Source of the DNA: Cydia pomonella
Lineage: Eukaryota; Arthropoda; Insecta; Lepidoptera; Tortricidae
Reading direction: 5' to 3'
Assembly: GCF_033807575.1 (NCBI RefSeq)
Contig: NC_084707.1
Location: 18,152,550-18,216,549 of the forward strand
DNA: 64,000 bases
The notes under the pieces were generated by a model. That model saw only the letters and a list, made by a program, of their open reading frames with translations, did not search any database and was not told where the DNA came from. This document shows positions 24,421 through 35,802 of the stretch, piece after piece. The translations under genes and the position numbers were made by a program. Within the stretch, counting starts at the first letter, position 1. Each line of letters starts with the position of its first letter.

Positions 24421-24459
24421 AGATACTCGCCAGTGGAGGCCCATGACAATAACAATTAA

Positions 24460-24640
24460 GTAAGGTTGCCAGAGCTCAACGAGGGGGGGGGGAACGGGTT
24501 TAGGGTAGGCAACGCGGATGTAACTCCTCTGGAGTTGCAGGCGTACATAGGCTACGGAGACTGCTTAACATCAGGCGGGCCGTATGCTTGTTTGCCACCG
24601 ATGTAGTATAAATAAAAAAATTTTTTACATATACCTACTC
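24460..24640 (-). repeat. dispersed repeat, reverse copy of 21225 family
   Basis: Carries the inverse of ctccgtagcctatgtac and caactccagaggagttac, plus a poly-G run where the 21225 copy has a C-rich run. Confidence 0.65.
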
Positions 24641-25177
24641 TCTAGTTTGTTTTTCACATAATATTAGTTATCTACAAAAGAATCGGAAGTCGAAGATTCA
24701 GTTTGTTATACTTAATTATGTTTTTTTTTGTACAATCTTGCTGGCTTGGTGTTGCTTTGTATAAAATGTATTCCCGGTAAAAGTCAAATATAAATAATTC
24801 ACTAAGAACAAAACTAATAATAGTAAATTAGTACCTACAAATATGCCGCAGAGATAAGAGCCAGTAAAGTGATAACACTTAACAGACTGCCAATTTATTC
24901 CCTTAATACTTTACACTGTGACATTTGATACGCACACACAAGGTAACAGTTACACACACATAAGCATTCCCGACCTATCTGCACACTTAACGTTAGAGGA
25001 GAGCAAGAGAATCACTTGATGCGCTCGCCTGTTCGTGGCTTTCCTTGCGCTTGCCTTTGGCTCGCATTCGGCCGTGGACCGCCGATCGCGCAGCGCTTGT
25101 GTAACTCAGCTCGGTGTCGTGCGCAACCTACATCAACATTGACGCCATTGAACCACTTTGCAGAAAGATCAACGGAA
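24641..25177 (+). promoter_or_regulatory. Kr-h1: probable Kr-h1 distal promoter and 5' UTR exon
   Basis: Sequence leading to the short first coding exon at 25178. The last 180 bp become GC-richer, as expected of a 5' UTR, and contain an initiator-like tcagctcggtg near 25108. No TATA box is evident. The transcription start was not proven. Confidence 0.4.
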
Positions 25178-27342
25178 ATGATAGGTAAGCTTACCGCTAT
25201 TTGTGCTCTAAATGTATTTATTCATCACTAAAAGCACTGTTAAATTTGAATCTATACCTAATAGGGGTTTACTATAAAAATGCCATAAAACTTATCCGTC
25301 AATTTTAACTTGAAATATATTCAATATTATTATTATAAGATAATTCAACCATCTGGGATCATACAACAAACACAACAACATAATACATATAAAACTTGAA
25401 ATTAAATTATGTACTTAGATGATATTTACAGTTAACCTTATAAACACCCCAAATATATTTATTTTATACTAACCAATAAATGTTATTAAAAAAAAGTGTT
25501 AAATAGCCTTTATAAAAATAAAAACAAATAATTTTGGATATAAATTGTACATCAATAATAATTATTTATGTAAGTACATATAAATGTGCATTTTCAGAAA
25601 AAAAGTGTACTTACCCAAGGACCAACTTTGTGAGGACAATAAAATTAAGGATGAAGTATTTATGTGAATCAACTTTTTGCCTTTTTTACATTGTAATAAT
25701 CGGTTGTACCTAATTTATGAAATGAACACCATAAGTTTTTATTGAAATTTAATGCTTAAATATCGTCACAACACTGATAATAATTAACTTTTCTTAACAA
25801 CTCACGCTAATTGGGTACACTATTTTTTGAAAACTGCCAAATACGTACACAAATTATTATTTTTTATCGGGTTTAGAAGCAGACTCAAAAAGCCCAAATA
25901 TAAAACCTAATGAACTTGAGTCATTTATTCATGTTGCGGTGGGGTAGGGCACGCGGTGGGAGCGGGGCAACGCGGGGTCGCCGGCCCAGGCACGTGGAGA
26001 CGCAACCGCGGTTTCGACGCGACGAAACCGCGGTGCGGGCCTCCACGTGCTATCAGAGGACATTCACTCCGTTATTTCTTTGCGCCCCGCGGCCCGCTCG
26101 TTCCCCTTACTGGCCTTACTGTGTGCATCGTGCATCCTGATCGGTGCATGCCACACGTAACACAGTACGGTTTGTGAACGCTTGTGGTCTGGATACGTCC
26201 TGTCTAATACGCGTGTTATATTTATTACCTTTAACTTATTCGTAATGGAATATTGTTCAACGACTCAGCTGCAAATTTTGCGTTCTACAGGTGAGGAAGA
26301 ACGCTTACACCAATGCGGAGAATGCGGACTGATGCTTTCCACGCGAAGCGCGCTAACTGCTCACGCGCGTTCGCACCGGGCAGCTGCTGATGCACATCGT
26401 TGCGACGTTTGCCAGAAAACTTTCGCCGTGCCAGCACGTCTACAACGCCATTATCGGACTCACACCGGCGAACGGCCTTTCGAATGCGAATACTGCCACA
26501 AGATGTTTAGTGTTAAGGAAAACTTGCAAGTACATCGACGTATACATACCAAGGAGCGACCCTACCGCTGTGGCGTGTGCGGTGCGGCTTTTGAACACTC
26601 CGGAAAACTTCACCGCCACGCTCGTATTCACACTGGTGAGAGACCCCACGCGTGTCCGCATTGCCACAAAACTTTTATACAGTCTGGGCAACTTGTTATA
26701 CATTTACGAACGCACACCGGAGAAAAACCATATCGTTGCCCGGCCCCGGGCTGCGGGAAGGGTTTCACTTGCTCGAAACAATTAAAGGTACATTCACGTA
26801 CGCATACTGGAGAACGTCCATACACTTGTGACATTTGCCTGCGTGATTTTGGATACAATCACGTCCTAAAACTTCATCGTTTCCAGCACTATGGAGAAAG
26901 GTGTTACCGTTGTACAGTTTGTGATGGAACCTTCAACACAAAAAAACAAATGGAAGCCCACATTTACAAGGAACACGGAGCGGAAACACCTAGAGCTTTA
27001 TCACAACAGTCTCCCCCACCTCTAGCGGTTAATGGAAACATGATGTGTGAAATAGTTGAAGCTGCGCTGCAGCAGCTACCACCCACACCACCGAGCTCCC
27101 CTCCTTCGCCTCAGTGTCCAGTGGTGCCTGTTCCTGTGCCAACAATGCCAGCCTCCCCAGTCATGCCAACATCCTCTCCTACGCCACCTTCTCCACCTCC
27201 AACTGGTTCACACTGTTCACTTCCTCATTCTTCGCTTCCTCCTCGAAAGCGGAAGCTTATTCTTCAACCTGAGGAAACAACCCCAGCGGTTCGTCATACG
27301 TCAGTAATCCAATTTGCCCCTGCAACTGGTGATGTTTCGTAG
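25178..27342 (+). CDS. Kr-h1: Kruppel homolog 1 zinc-finger transcription factor
   Basis: Kr-h1 is the early juvenile-hormone response repressor that blocks metamorphosis; nuclear. The main exon encodes eight C2H2 fingers. Fingers 2-5 (CDVCQKTFAVPARL, CEYCHKMFSVKENL, CGVCGAAFEHSGKL, CPHCHKTFIQSGQL) and finger 6 (GKGFTCSKQLKVH) are diagnostic. A Pro/Ser-rich tail follows, then an RKRK stretch and the C-terminal TSVIQFA motif. Two starts fit. Short exon ATG ATA G (25178-25184, donor GTAAGC) joins in phase to 26291, giving 352 aa. Reading through from ATG 26245 gives 365 aa. The 13-residue difference equals that between the Bombyx alpha and beta isoforms as I recall them. A poly(A) signal AATAAA lies near 27616. 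Gene identity is near certain; the isoform assignment is inferred. Confidence 0.95.
25185..25989 (+). other. Kr-h1 first intron (alpha-type transcript)
   Basis: AT-rich intron after donor 25185. No exon or element recognised. The acceptor is the AG at 26289-26290. Confidence 0.5.
25990..26050. promoter_or_regulatory. Kr-h1: inverted pair of kJHRE-like E-boxes
   Basis: The 61-bp imperfect palindrome has outer ends gcacgtggag and ctccacgtgc, i.e. CACGTG at 25991-25996 and 26044-26049, each within the 9-mer CTCCACGTG on opposite strands. Known biology: the juvenile hormone receptor Met with its partner binds such a C-box/E-box in Kr-h1 genes. Inner aaccgcggtt (26004-26013) and aaccgcggt (26026-26034) complete the hairpin. 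It lies about 200 bp before ATG 26245, inside intron 1 of the longer transcript. Confidence 0.75.
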
Positions 27343-27625
27343 CATCTTAATGATAATGTGCTGTCCTAATGAACATTTGAAAATGTTTTCTAGCTATAAG
27401 TTATTAACTGTAAGGCTGTATTAGAATCTGCGCAAAACTAGTACTATTGTGGTGCAAGTTGTTAGAAGTTATTATCTAATATGATAAAGAAAAGGTGAAA
27501 TTATCATTTACTAATGTATGATCTCTGATTATAAAAATGTGGTTAAGACACATTTTGAAAATCATCTCAATGTAAATGTGCTTTTTATATCATGATATTT
27601 ATGATAAATGTACAAATAAAGCAGC
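27343..27625 (+). other. Kr-h1 3' UTR
   Basis: AT-rich sequence after the TAG stop, ending around an AATAAA signal (about 27616). Confidence 0.55.
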
Positions 27626-29429
27626 AGGCATTCTAATTAACCTAAAAAACTTTATTGAAGGATATGACGAGTGATTTGTAGTTTACCTCGTCTCTCTTGT
27701 ATCAATCTAAATTTAGTATGCTTTTCAATCTAGCCTTAAGCTGCATCTTATTACGATGGCCAACTTAGGTATATACTTTAGAATGCTCCGGAGTGCGTGT
27801 GTCTCGCTTTTATGCTTAGGGTAATTGTGAACGTATTAATGAATTAAGACGGGTTTTCCCCAAATTAATATATTTTATCTTCAATTTCTTTGTTAAATTT
27901 TAGTAAAAGTGCCTTGTTCTATATTTTAGGATAATTTGATAATGCGTTTATTGATTTGTGGTATTTTTACCTTTTTGTATAACTTGCAGCTGGAATAAAT
28001 TCTTAACACCTTAGGCATACATTTTTAGTAAATTATTGGTATTTGATTCAAATTGTTGTGACAATTTAATATATTGCATTTAATACCCGTCATAAAAATT
28101 ATATGTAGGTATATGTACCTACTGTATTTTTAAGATTTTGTATTTATCTACTACGTGTTATTATATTACATGATTAGTATGCAATTGTTTTATTTTATTA
28201 TTCACATCTCGGCTTCACGTCTTATTTTGATTTTATTACAACATATCGCCTTAAACGTCTCTAATTCCTAAAAAAAAGAATTAGGTAGTCACAAAAAGGC
28301 GAAAAGTTCAATCATGTTCATGTACAACACAAACCTTATCCACACGGGTAAAATAAGTTCAATAGTCATCTTTATAAATTACACAAATACATACTTTACA
28401 GTAAAGATGAGCCATTGAAATAAACACGAAAGGCTTTTGACCATAAGTATACTAAGCATAATTGTGAATATCGCCAACTATCGGTACATCGGCTAACTAA
28501 ATTACGCGACCTGTGTGTATGTTGGTTTTTTTGGAATATTTTTTTATTACGTGAACCTATTTCTCAGAAGGACAAGACCTATTTCAACAATTTTTTGTTT
28601 TATTTGAAAGAAATTGTTTTTAATGTAATGTCATAAAATTTTCAAGAATAATAAACCCGCAAAGGACGTTAAATTGCAAATAAAATTAATACATGTTTTT
28701 GATAATTAAAAAATACTTATCAAGATAGAGGTGGAGTTATATGTTTCCTATAGTATTTATGATAATTTGATAACATTAATGTTATGTAAAAATTTGATTA
28801 TTTTTTGTTGGTAAATTTCGGAGATAAGGGGGTGTAAGGTTTTTTTTCCCACATTTTCCTTCAAAAATTATTTATTTCCACTATGAAAAAAAAATATTTT
28901 GGAATGTTCAATTAAAGCTCTTTCAAATGAGACCCCATTGGACCTAATAGTAACTAGACTTTGAATTTTTACCCCCTCTTTATATTGGGCATTATCTATA
29001 CTTAATAAAAAAGAAAAAAACTAAATAACACTTTCAATGTATCTAGGTTAGCGTTGTTCATAACAATTTCAAATTGATAGCTTAAGTTCTCGAGATATTT
29101 GGCAATGAGATAGACAGACGAATGGATAGAGTCGCACCATAAGGTTATTTCTGTACCTTTTTGGTACGAAACCTTAAAAACAATAAGGCAATAAATTCAA
29201 ATAAGGCATTTTATTTTTAAACCAAGTCTCGACTGAAAGTCTAAAAGAGCCGGCGCCTTATTGAAGTGCAGAAATATTTCCTTAGAGGCGCGCTGTCTTC
29301 TGTCTGTAACACAGACCTACCAAACGCTTCGCTTAAATACAGATGAAATGTGCGAAAGTGAAGCCATAAAAACTTTTTGAGAGAAATTAACGTTTGAGTA
29401 AAATTATAATTTAAATTAGTATTTATTTC
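27626..29429. other. no gene recognised
   Basis: AT-rich intergenic DNA. The part near 28860-29180 is a degraded dispersed repeat of the class also seen near 15590-15830 and 45540-45830 (ends in a ggtacgaaacctta-like motif). No exon seen. Confidence 0.4.
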
Positions 29430-30240
29430 TCCAAACGAATATTACAGTTCACTTACATACAGAAATACAAGCAATCATAATATAAATTATTTACATAGTG
29501 CACGAATAGCAAAATATATATTCTAAAACAAAACAACTTATTTATTTCTGTAAGAAAAATGTGGATACCTACATACTGTGTGAATTGGGTACTTGACACA
29601 TGTTGAATATTATAACAAAATTTAGTTAAATGGTTAGAAAATGAGCCATCCATTATAAAAAAGTGGAATTTAAAAAAATATATTGAGATTATAAAAAAAT
29701 ACAAGGCTCCGAAGTCTCAAACAATTTTTTTTTGTCTTTCTAAAATAGAAAAGAAAATGGTACCATTTGATTCCTTACATTTTATTGAAAAATTAATTGT
29801 ATGACAACTATACAGATAAACGCAATATTTCAGGGTCAAAATGGCAATTTCCTTGATCTTCCATACATTTAGGACAGACTTATATGATGTGACGTCACAT
29901 CACCTTATCATTTTGTTAGAGGCGTTTCAATCGTCGACTGCGAGCATCAGACTTTAACTCTCATTTCTGACCTTTGTGTTGCTTAAATGCCATGAGTCCT
30001 ATATAGACATTTGATCCTCAGGAAAATCAAGATCGTTTGACATTATTTACAAAAAACAGTCAAGTAGCCAATTGGCAACTGGTAAGACTAGCGTAACGTG
30101 ACCGAGACATTGATAAAGAGAGCGCGCCAGAGATACGCGTTTATACTGGTTAGTCTGAGCGGTCAACACGTTCGCCGAGCTCGCCCAGCAGTTGGCGATA
30201 AGAGTCCTACAACAAGCATGGAATAGGGTTGTTTCCAATT
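29430..30240 (+). repeat. dispersed repeat Y, interrupted copy
   Basis: 29430-29587 plus 30070-30240 match, in reverse orientation, 47377-47590 and 46560-46783. The copy is split by the 482-bp element at 29588-30069. Shared blocks include tttacatagtgcacgaatag and cggtcaaca, gccgagctcgccc. Confidence 0.7.
29588..30069 (+). mobile_element. 482-bp element with AATTG duplications, copy 1
   Basis: Flanked by aattg on both sides (29583-29587, 30070-30074). The uninterrupted site is seen in the other copy of repeat Y (tgtgtgaattggcaactgg, minus strand near 47415). The ends are weakly inverted: ggtacttgac and gtcaagtagcc. It carries the CRE-like palindrome tgacgtca. Copy 2 is at 39911-40434. Superfamily unknown. 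Confidence 0.75.
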
Positions 30241-30795
30241 TTTAGAAACGCTCGTATTACGTTCTATATTAACTAAAAGTTGCCCTAAAATTCACCTTTT
30301 ATACTAAAAACGGCTTTAAATATGTTAAATTAACAAAATATATTTTGACAGATGCTTTCGCGCCCAAAACGCTCTTTGAAAATTGTGTGACGTCACAGTT
30401 TACGGTTTGACACATAACTACATACGCACGTAGAAGATACGACCTGTCAACTGACATTTGTCATTTGTTGTCTATCGCCTAACTGTCAACAGTGTCAATC
30501 CGAGAGTTGTGACGTCATCAGAATGTTCAATGACGTTTCGAGTTTGGTCACGTGACGTGTGCCAAAAGATATTTTAAATTCAATATTTACAAAATTATGG
30601 TTATTACAGGTCCCCTAAAAGTAGTTTAACATGTTCTTATAATCCAAAAGAATCTATTGGGATACAATTCTGCTCTAAGATTTGTAGATGGAAACAACCC
30701 TATTCTGGAATTATGGTTAAAATTTAAATATATACCTAACTTGACATGAAATAGGATCTAGATGTAAGTGCAAACAAATGGTTGTATGTGACAAA

Positions 30796-30837
30796 TGTCA
30801 CACTTATTATTTATATTTATAAATAATAAGTGTGACA
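30796..30837. repeat. 42-bp near-loopless perfect palindrome
   Basis: Arms tgtcacacttattatttata and tataaataataagtgtgaca match at all 20 positions and are separated by two bases. Confidence 0.85.
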
Positions 30838-30975
30838 TAATAAATAAAATTAAGACTAGCTATGGGATTATAAAAATAAATGCATGCATAATAAGTACCA
30901 AATAAGTAGATTCACGAATAACGATTGAGATATTTTTATTGTAAATTAAAATATGTATGACATTGCAATGCCCTG

Positions 30976-30995
30976 CCAAAGAGCATATAATCACT
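30976..30995. repeat. 20-bp micro-insertion like the THAP-element end
   Basis: caaagagcatataatcacta is identical to the outer end of the giant palindrome at 60010. It is bordered by ccctgc on each side (partial duplication). Confidence 0.5.
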
Positions 30996-31059
30996 ACCCT
31001 GCCGTTATATTGTATGTCTATGTGCCAATCGGATACTCCACCGAACACTGTCTATGACC

Positions 31060-31165
31060 GTAATAAGATTCATATACTAGCCGTGTCTTATCCAACCTCG
31101 ACATTGGCAGAATCATCAACACCTTGATGGAGCCATAACACGAAAAATTGATTGATCATGGTAAC
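31060..31165 (-). repeat. dispersed repeat, reverse copy of 20262-20375
   Basis: Inverse of the 20262 copy over about 105 bp. Confidence 0.65.
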
Positions 31166-31398
31166 CATAATAAGGGCGTATTACACTATCCTATAGTTGT
31201 CGTTTTCGAATTTACGTTTTAAGGTATAGTAATAATACTAATAATATACCCATCTTAATGATGGTTAAGTCAACCTACACGCGGCAACAAATCGAAAACA
31301 AATTGTCATGTCTATAGAGCCCTTAAGGTTTAAATAATTTGGTAGAAATTGATAAACACTGTACAGCAACACTTTCATTGTTTTTCCACAGATAACAT

Positions 31399-31710
31399 AT
31401 GGCGCATTTACATTCGCGTACGAGTGGCGAGCCTAGCCATGAAACGCGTATGTAAACGGTGGGCTCGAGGCTTGACTCGTCACTTGCCGGACTACTTGCG
31501 TCCGGAGCGAAGTCAAAGAGTCTCGCGGGAGTGCTTGCTGTTTACATTCGCGTCCAGGTTTTTGGATAAATCTTATACCGTGCCGCTAGTGTTTAAAATT
31601 GACGAGTCGCATGTCCAGCCACGGGACAAGAGTGTATACATTAGCTCGAGGAGCTTACGAGTTGTGGCCGAGACACGAGACGAGCCACGAGCCGCGAATG
31701 TAAATCCGGG
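31399..31710. repeat. MITE-like element
   Basis: The left end gcatttacattcgcg is answered by cgcgaatgtaaat at the right. A third copy (gtttacattcgcg) lies inside. The open frame across it (31349-31726) is a by-product of GC-rich arms. Confidence 0.5.
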
Positions 31711-32500
31711 GATAGAGACGTCATGATAATCCATACTATTAGTAAGATCAACTAGATGTGCTATACGCGTGCGCCCGTAAGAGACAGAACATACGCAATG
31801 CACCAAATGAAAAACACGTTTTAACATTCCTGACAACATAACAAAAACAACCCACGTAATTTGGTCGAGTTATTAGTTGCCCACCATAAGCCATACTAAA
31901 ATTTACGGTGGTCTTCAACATTTGAACTGCTGTACTCACGTCTTTAGGGGCATTCCATTGGCTAACTCGATAATTCGTCTAGTACTTAAACAGAACGCAG
32001 CCAAAAAGAAAGTTATTTTATAAATCTTGGTAACAAAATTATAAAAAATAAATAAAGAGAGGTCTTGACAAACGACGTCTATGCAACCTTCTTAATGTTG
32101 TATTCATGCCTTAAAAATATATCCATTTGTAGCATAGATATAAGAAGTAAGATTTGTAGTGTCATTTTTTCGTATTTCATGTTATATTGTATGTCTATGT
32201 ATTTCATTTATTATTTGTCTCTGGTAACATATTTTGACGTCCGTCATTCCGTCACTGGCGCGGTGGGTTTTAATACTTTTAATATGGCAATAGAGCACGG
32301 CGAATCCCATGAACATTAAGTACGGTTTGTTTCATGTTTGGTTGATTGAATTGACTTTGCTTAAAGTTTCATTTTCATTCTGTCTATGTGAACGCACTGA
32401 AGTTCAAGTTTAGAAATAACGTTTTAAGACTTTTAAGCACTGATTTTATTAGTTACTCTTGTGAGTGTTCCATAGTGTTTTGTTGGTTAACTCTTTTGAA
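31711..32500. other. no gene recognised
   Basis: Leads into the hAT transposase. No hAT inverted end could be identified here. Confidence 0.4.
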
Positions 32501-34507
32501 ATGGATGTACCATTATCAAAAAAAACTGTGTACATACAAAGATATAAAGTCGAATGGGAGAAATCGCCCAACTTTAAACAATGATTGAAACCTGTGCCTG
32601 GAGATGGTACAAGGGCAATGTGTTTATACTGTAGGAAGGATTTTCTTGCCAAATTAAGCGATATCCAGAGACATTGTGATTCAGTTCATCACAAGAAGCA
32701 CGCGAAACCTTTCTTGGACAAAAAACAAACACAAATTTCTTCAATGCTGCAAAAACCCGTCGATAAGCTCTGTGTTGAGGCTGAAGGTGCTCTCTCAATG
32801 TATGTTGCAGAACACACAGCTATACAAGCAATTGATCACCTTACCGAATTATGTAAGAATAAATTTTCGGATTCTAAGGCTACTACAGAAATGAAATTGC
32901 ACCGAACGAAATGTACAGCAATAATTCAGGAAGTATTAGCACCTCATTTTAAAGATTCTTTGAGAAATGATATTGGTGATAATTCGTATAGCTTGATTAT
33001 AGATGAATCTACTGATGTTTCTGTTCGAAAATATCTCGGTATTGTTGTTAAATATTTTAGCAGCAGTCGCAACGAAATAGTTTCCACATTCTTAGGGCTG
33101 GTTGAATTGGAATCTGCAGATGCCGAAGGAATAGTTTCGGCGTTAACAGCACAACTTGAAGCTTTTAAACTTGATAAAAGCAAGTTAATTGGAATCGGAA
33201 CAGATAATGCTTCGGTTATGACTGGAGTAAACGCAGGTGTCCATAAAATATTGCAGGAAAGGTATGCTTTACCCAATCTAGTGTTGATAAGATGTGTCTG
33301 CCATTCGATTCAATTGGCAGTGTCACATGCGTCATGTGAGACTATACCAAGAAATATAGAATTTATGATAAGAGAAACTCACAATTGGTTCAAGCTTTCA
33401 CCGAAACGAAAAAACGAATATAAAAATATATATGAAGCGATAAACTGTGGACAGGAGCCACTTAAGATCTTAAAAGCTTGTGATACACGATGGCTGTCAA
33501 TTGAACCTGCGGTAACCAGAATCTTAAGTCAATGGATAGAACTAAAATTACACTTTCAATTAATGAGAACTCGTGAAAATTGCTACCAAGCCGAATTATT
33601 ATATAACATGTACAACGATGAAAGAAACAAAATTTATTTGCAGTTTTTGTGTGGAATACTTAATAATTTACAAGGGGCAATAAAAACTTTTGAAAACAAA
33701 AGTTCTGACCCATGTCTGCTCTACAATACACTACATGATTTGATACGAAACATGTGCACGAAAATAATAATAGCGCAACCGGGAATGCAATTCGAAAGCA
33801 TTAATGTGAAAGAACATCTGTCTATGTCACCATACCTTGGTTATTTATTTGAGAAAGAGATGAACGAGTCTTCATTGAATGAGGCTGAAAAAAAAGCAAT
33901 GAAGACGAGGTGTGTTGATTTTATTATTAAACTTATAAATGAGCTGCAACAAAGACTGCCTGAAAATTTAAAACTACTTAAAAACTCTATGGCATTATCT
34001 GTTTCCATCATTTTAAAACCAAATAGAAATATTGATAACTTTATACAAGTTTTGGAAAGTCTGGGTTACACAGAAAATATGGATAATGTTATACACCAGT
34101 GGCAAACTGTTATCCTACAGAACTGGGAAAATACCGAAGATACAGTGAAGTTCTGGACAGAAGTTCAACAGTCGAGGGATGCAGCTGGATGTTGTCCATA
34201 TAAAGACTTATTCATTGTCGCGACAAAAATAATGAGTTTGCCACATTCAAATGCTGATATTGAGCGGGTGTTTAGCTTAATGAATGTGGTTAAAAGCAAG
34301 TTGCGAAATGCATTGCATTTAAAAACTATTAACGCCATCCTATTAATAAGAACAGGATTAACCGCGGTTAACAGCAACTGTTATAATTATCAACTACCAG
34401 CTGATATTTTAAGTAAGATAGGATCATCCGAAAAATATAAAGTAAATACTACTGAACCTAACCAGCCTGGACCCTCGACTTCAGCTATGATGGAAGAAGA
34501 ATTTTAA
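32501..34507 (+). pseudogene. hAT-superfamily transposase, one in-frame stop
   Basis: A frame starting at ATG 32501 is stopped by TGA at 32582-32584. It then runs open from 32585 to 34507 (640 codons; 668 positions in all). Order: a BED-type zinc finger (CLYC...H...H), the hAT catalytic Asp in LIIDES, a second Asp in GIGTDN, the CVCH box, and the C-terminal dimerisation region (HSNADIERVFSLMN...SKLR). The stop falls where related proteins have the W of a W-x-x-P motif (here *LKPVPGD), consistent with TGG to TGA. Everything else is intact, so inactivation would be recent, or the base is an assembly error. Inverted ends and target duplication were not found. Confidence 0.88.
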
Positions 34508-34661
34508 TTTTTTTTTACTTAAAGTTGAATTTACTATACCCAAACTGTAGGTATAGAATAATATTATTATGTTTTCTCTTCTAAATTTTATTATTGTAAT
34601 AAAAAGTTGTTTTTCACTACAATCACTTCGTATTTTATTTTATTTTTGTCGTGCGTATGAC

Positions 34662-34865
34662 GCTTTTTCCACGATCAATGTGATTACACAATCTACCATA
34701 CTAAACACATAGAGCAAAACAACGGAGCCGTAAACGAGATGCGTTTATACGAGTCGCAATCTGCGTCTCGCTTCCAAACCTTTATCAAAATTGTTTTAAG
34801 AGTTCATGGTTACAGCCCATGTTTAGTATGAGAGATTATTTAATCACACTGATCGTCTAAAAAGC
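34662..34865. repeat. 204-bp MITE
   Basis: Inverted arms of about 45 bp: gctttttccacgatcaatg and ccatactaaac on the left, gtttagtatg and cactgatcgtctaaaaagc on the right. Target duplication unclear. Confidence 0.7.
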
Positions 34866-34889
34866 CATTCAGTTAAAAGTTCGAATTTA

Positions 34890-35802
34890 TAGTGAGATTA
34901 ACATCAACATCACATATTTGACACATGACATTTGATGTTTGAAGTGATGTGGCTAAGACAACATAATATGTCAAATCCAGCAATCGGATCGATTACAGTT
35001 ACGATTTGTGAGATCGAATCGATTACCTATATAAAAAATCAATATTAGGAACCTGCACAGCAGTCATACATGCAAATTATACTGCTAGTGACTACTTAGT
35101 ATTAGCAAAATCAAGCATTTTTAGGTCCAAAGTCAACTAAATTCAAATGCAAGCAAAGTCAAAGTCCAAAAATACGAGCCCAGGTAACCAGATGTGAAAG
35201 AGAAGAATCCAAAAATAAAGCCAGGTGAAAAATACGAAAAGAAACGGAATATGCGCACAGTAAGGCGGAGAAATTTCGACAGAGTGCGCATTTGACATTT
35301 GACAAACGAATGATTTTGACGTCAAATTTGTTCCGCTCAGAAATCGACATATTTTTTGCAAATCGTACGGTAAAGATCTATTATTATAATGGATTTTTAA
35401 AAGTATTTGTTTAAATTAATGTTTTCTTAGTTATAATACCTTATTTTTGTATTTTCTGTAGGTTATAAATATATAGATTTTATCGATTATCTTTAACTTA
35501 CGAATATGTTACCCGAATCGAAAAAATGATTTGACCACAACGCTGGTTTAAAAAAAAAGACCCTTAGGACGTAAACCTTTGTGCAGTGATTTATTATTGT
35601 TAAATACTTCAGATATACGATGCGAAAAAAATAACTATAAGCATAATTACATTCAAAAAGTGAGTGTAGTTTAAGTGTTAAGTGGTAACGAAAGACATAT
35701 TATAATTGCGTGGTTTTGTTTTTAATTATGTGAATGGATCATAATTTACATTATATGGGTGCTGTCATGTGTCAAATATGTGATGTTAGAATAATCTCAC
35801 TA
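34890..35802. mobile_element. 913-bp TA-flanked inverted-repeat element
   Basis: TA lies on both sides (34888-34889, 35803-35804). Inverted ends tagtgagatta / taatctcacta continue inward through catcacatatttgacacatg and its inverse (about 40 bp). No transposase frame. The layout fits a non-autonomous Tc1/mariner-type element. It ends about 235 bp before the SmB start codon. Confidence 0.75.

Larger units (their letters stand above)
30241..31059. other. no gene recognised; CRE-like motifs
   Basis: Contains tgacgtcac near 30388 and tgacgtcatc near 30508, a 42-bp perfect palindrome (30796-30837) and a 20-bp terminal-repeat-like fragment (30976-30995). No exon seen. Confidence 0.4.

Noticed and set aside
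31349..31726. 125-codon frame as a gene
   Set aside because: It overlaps a MITE-like inverted repeat and has no domain.
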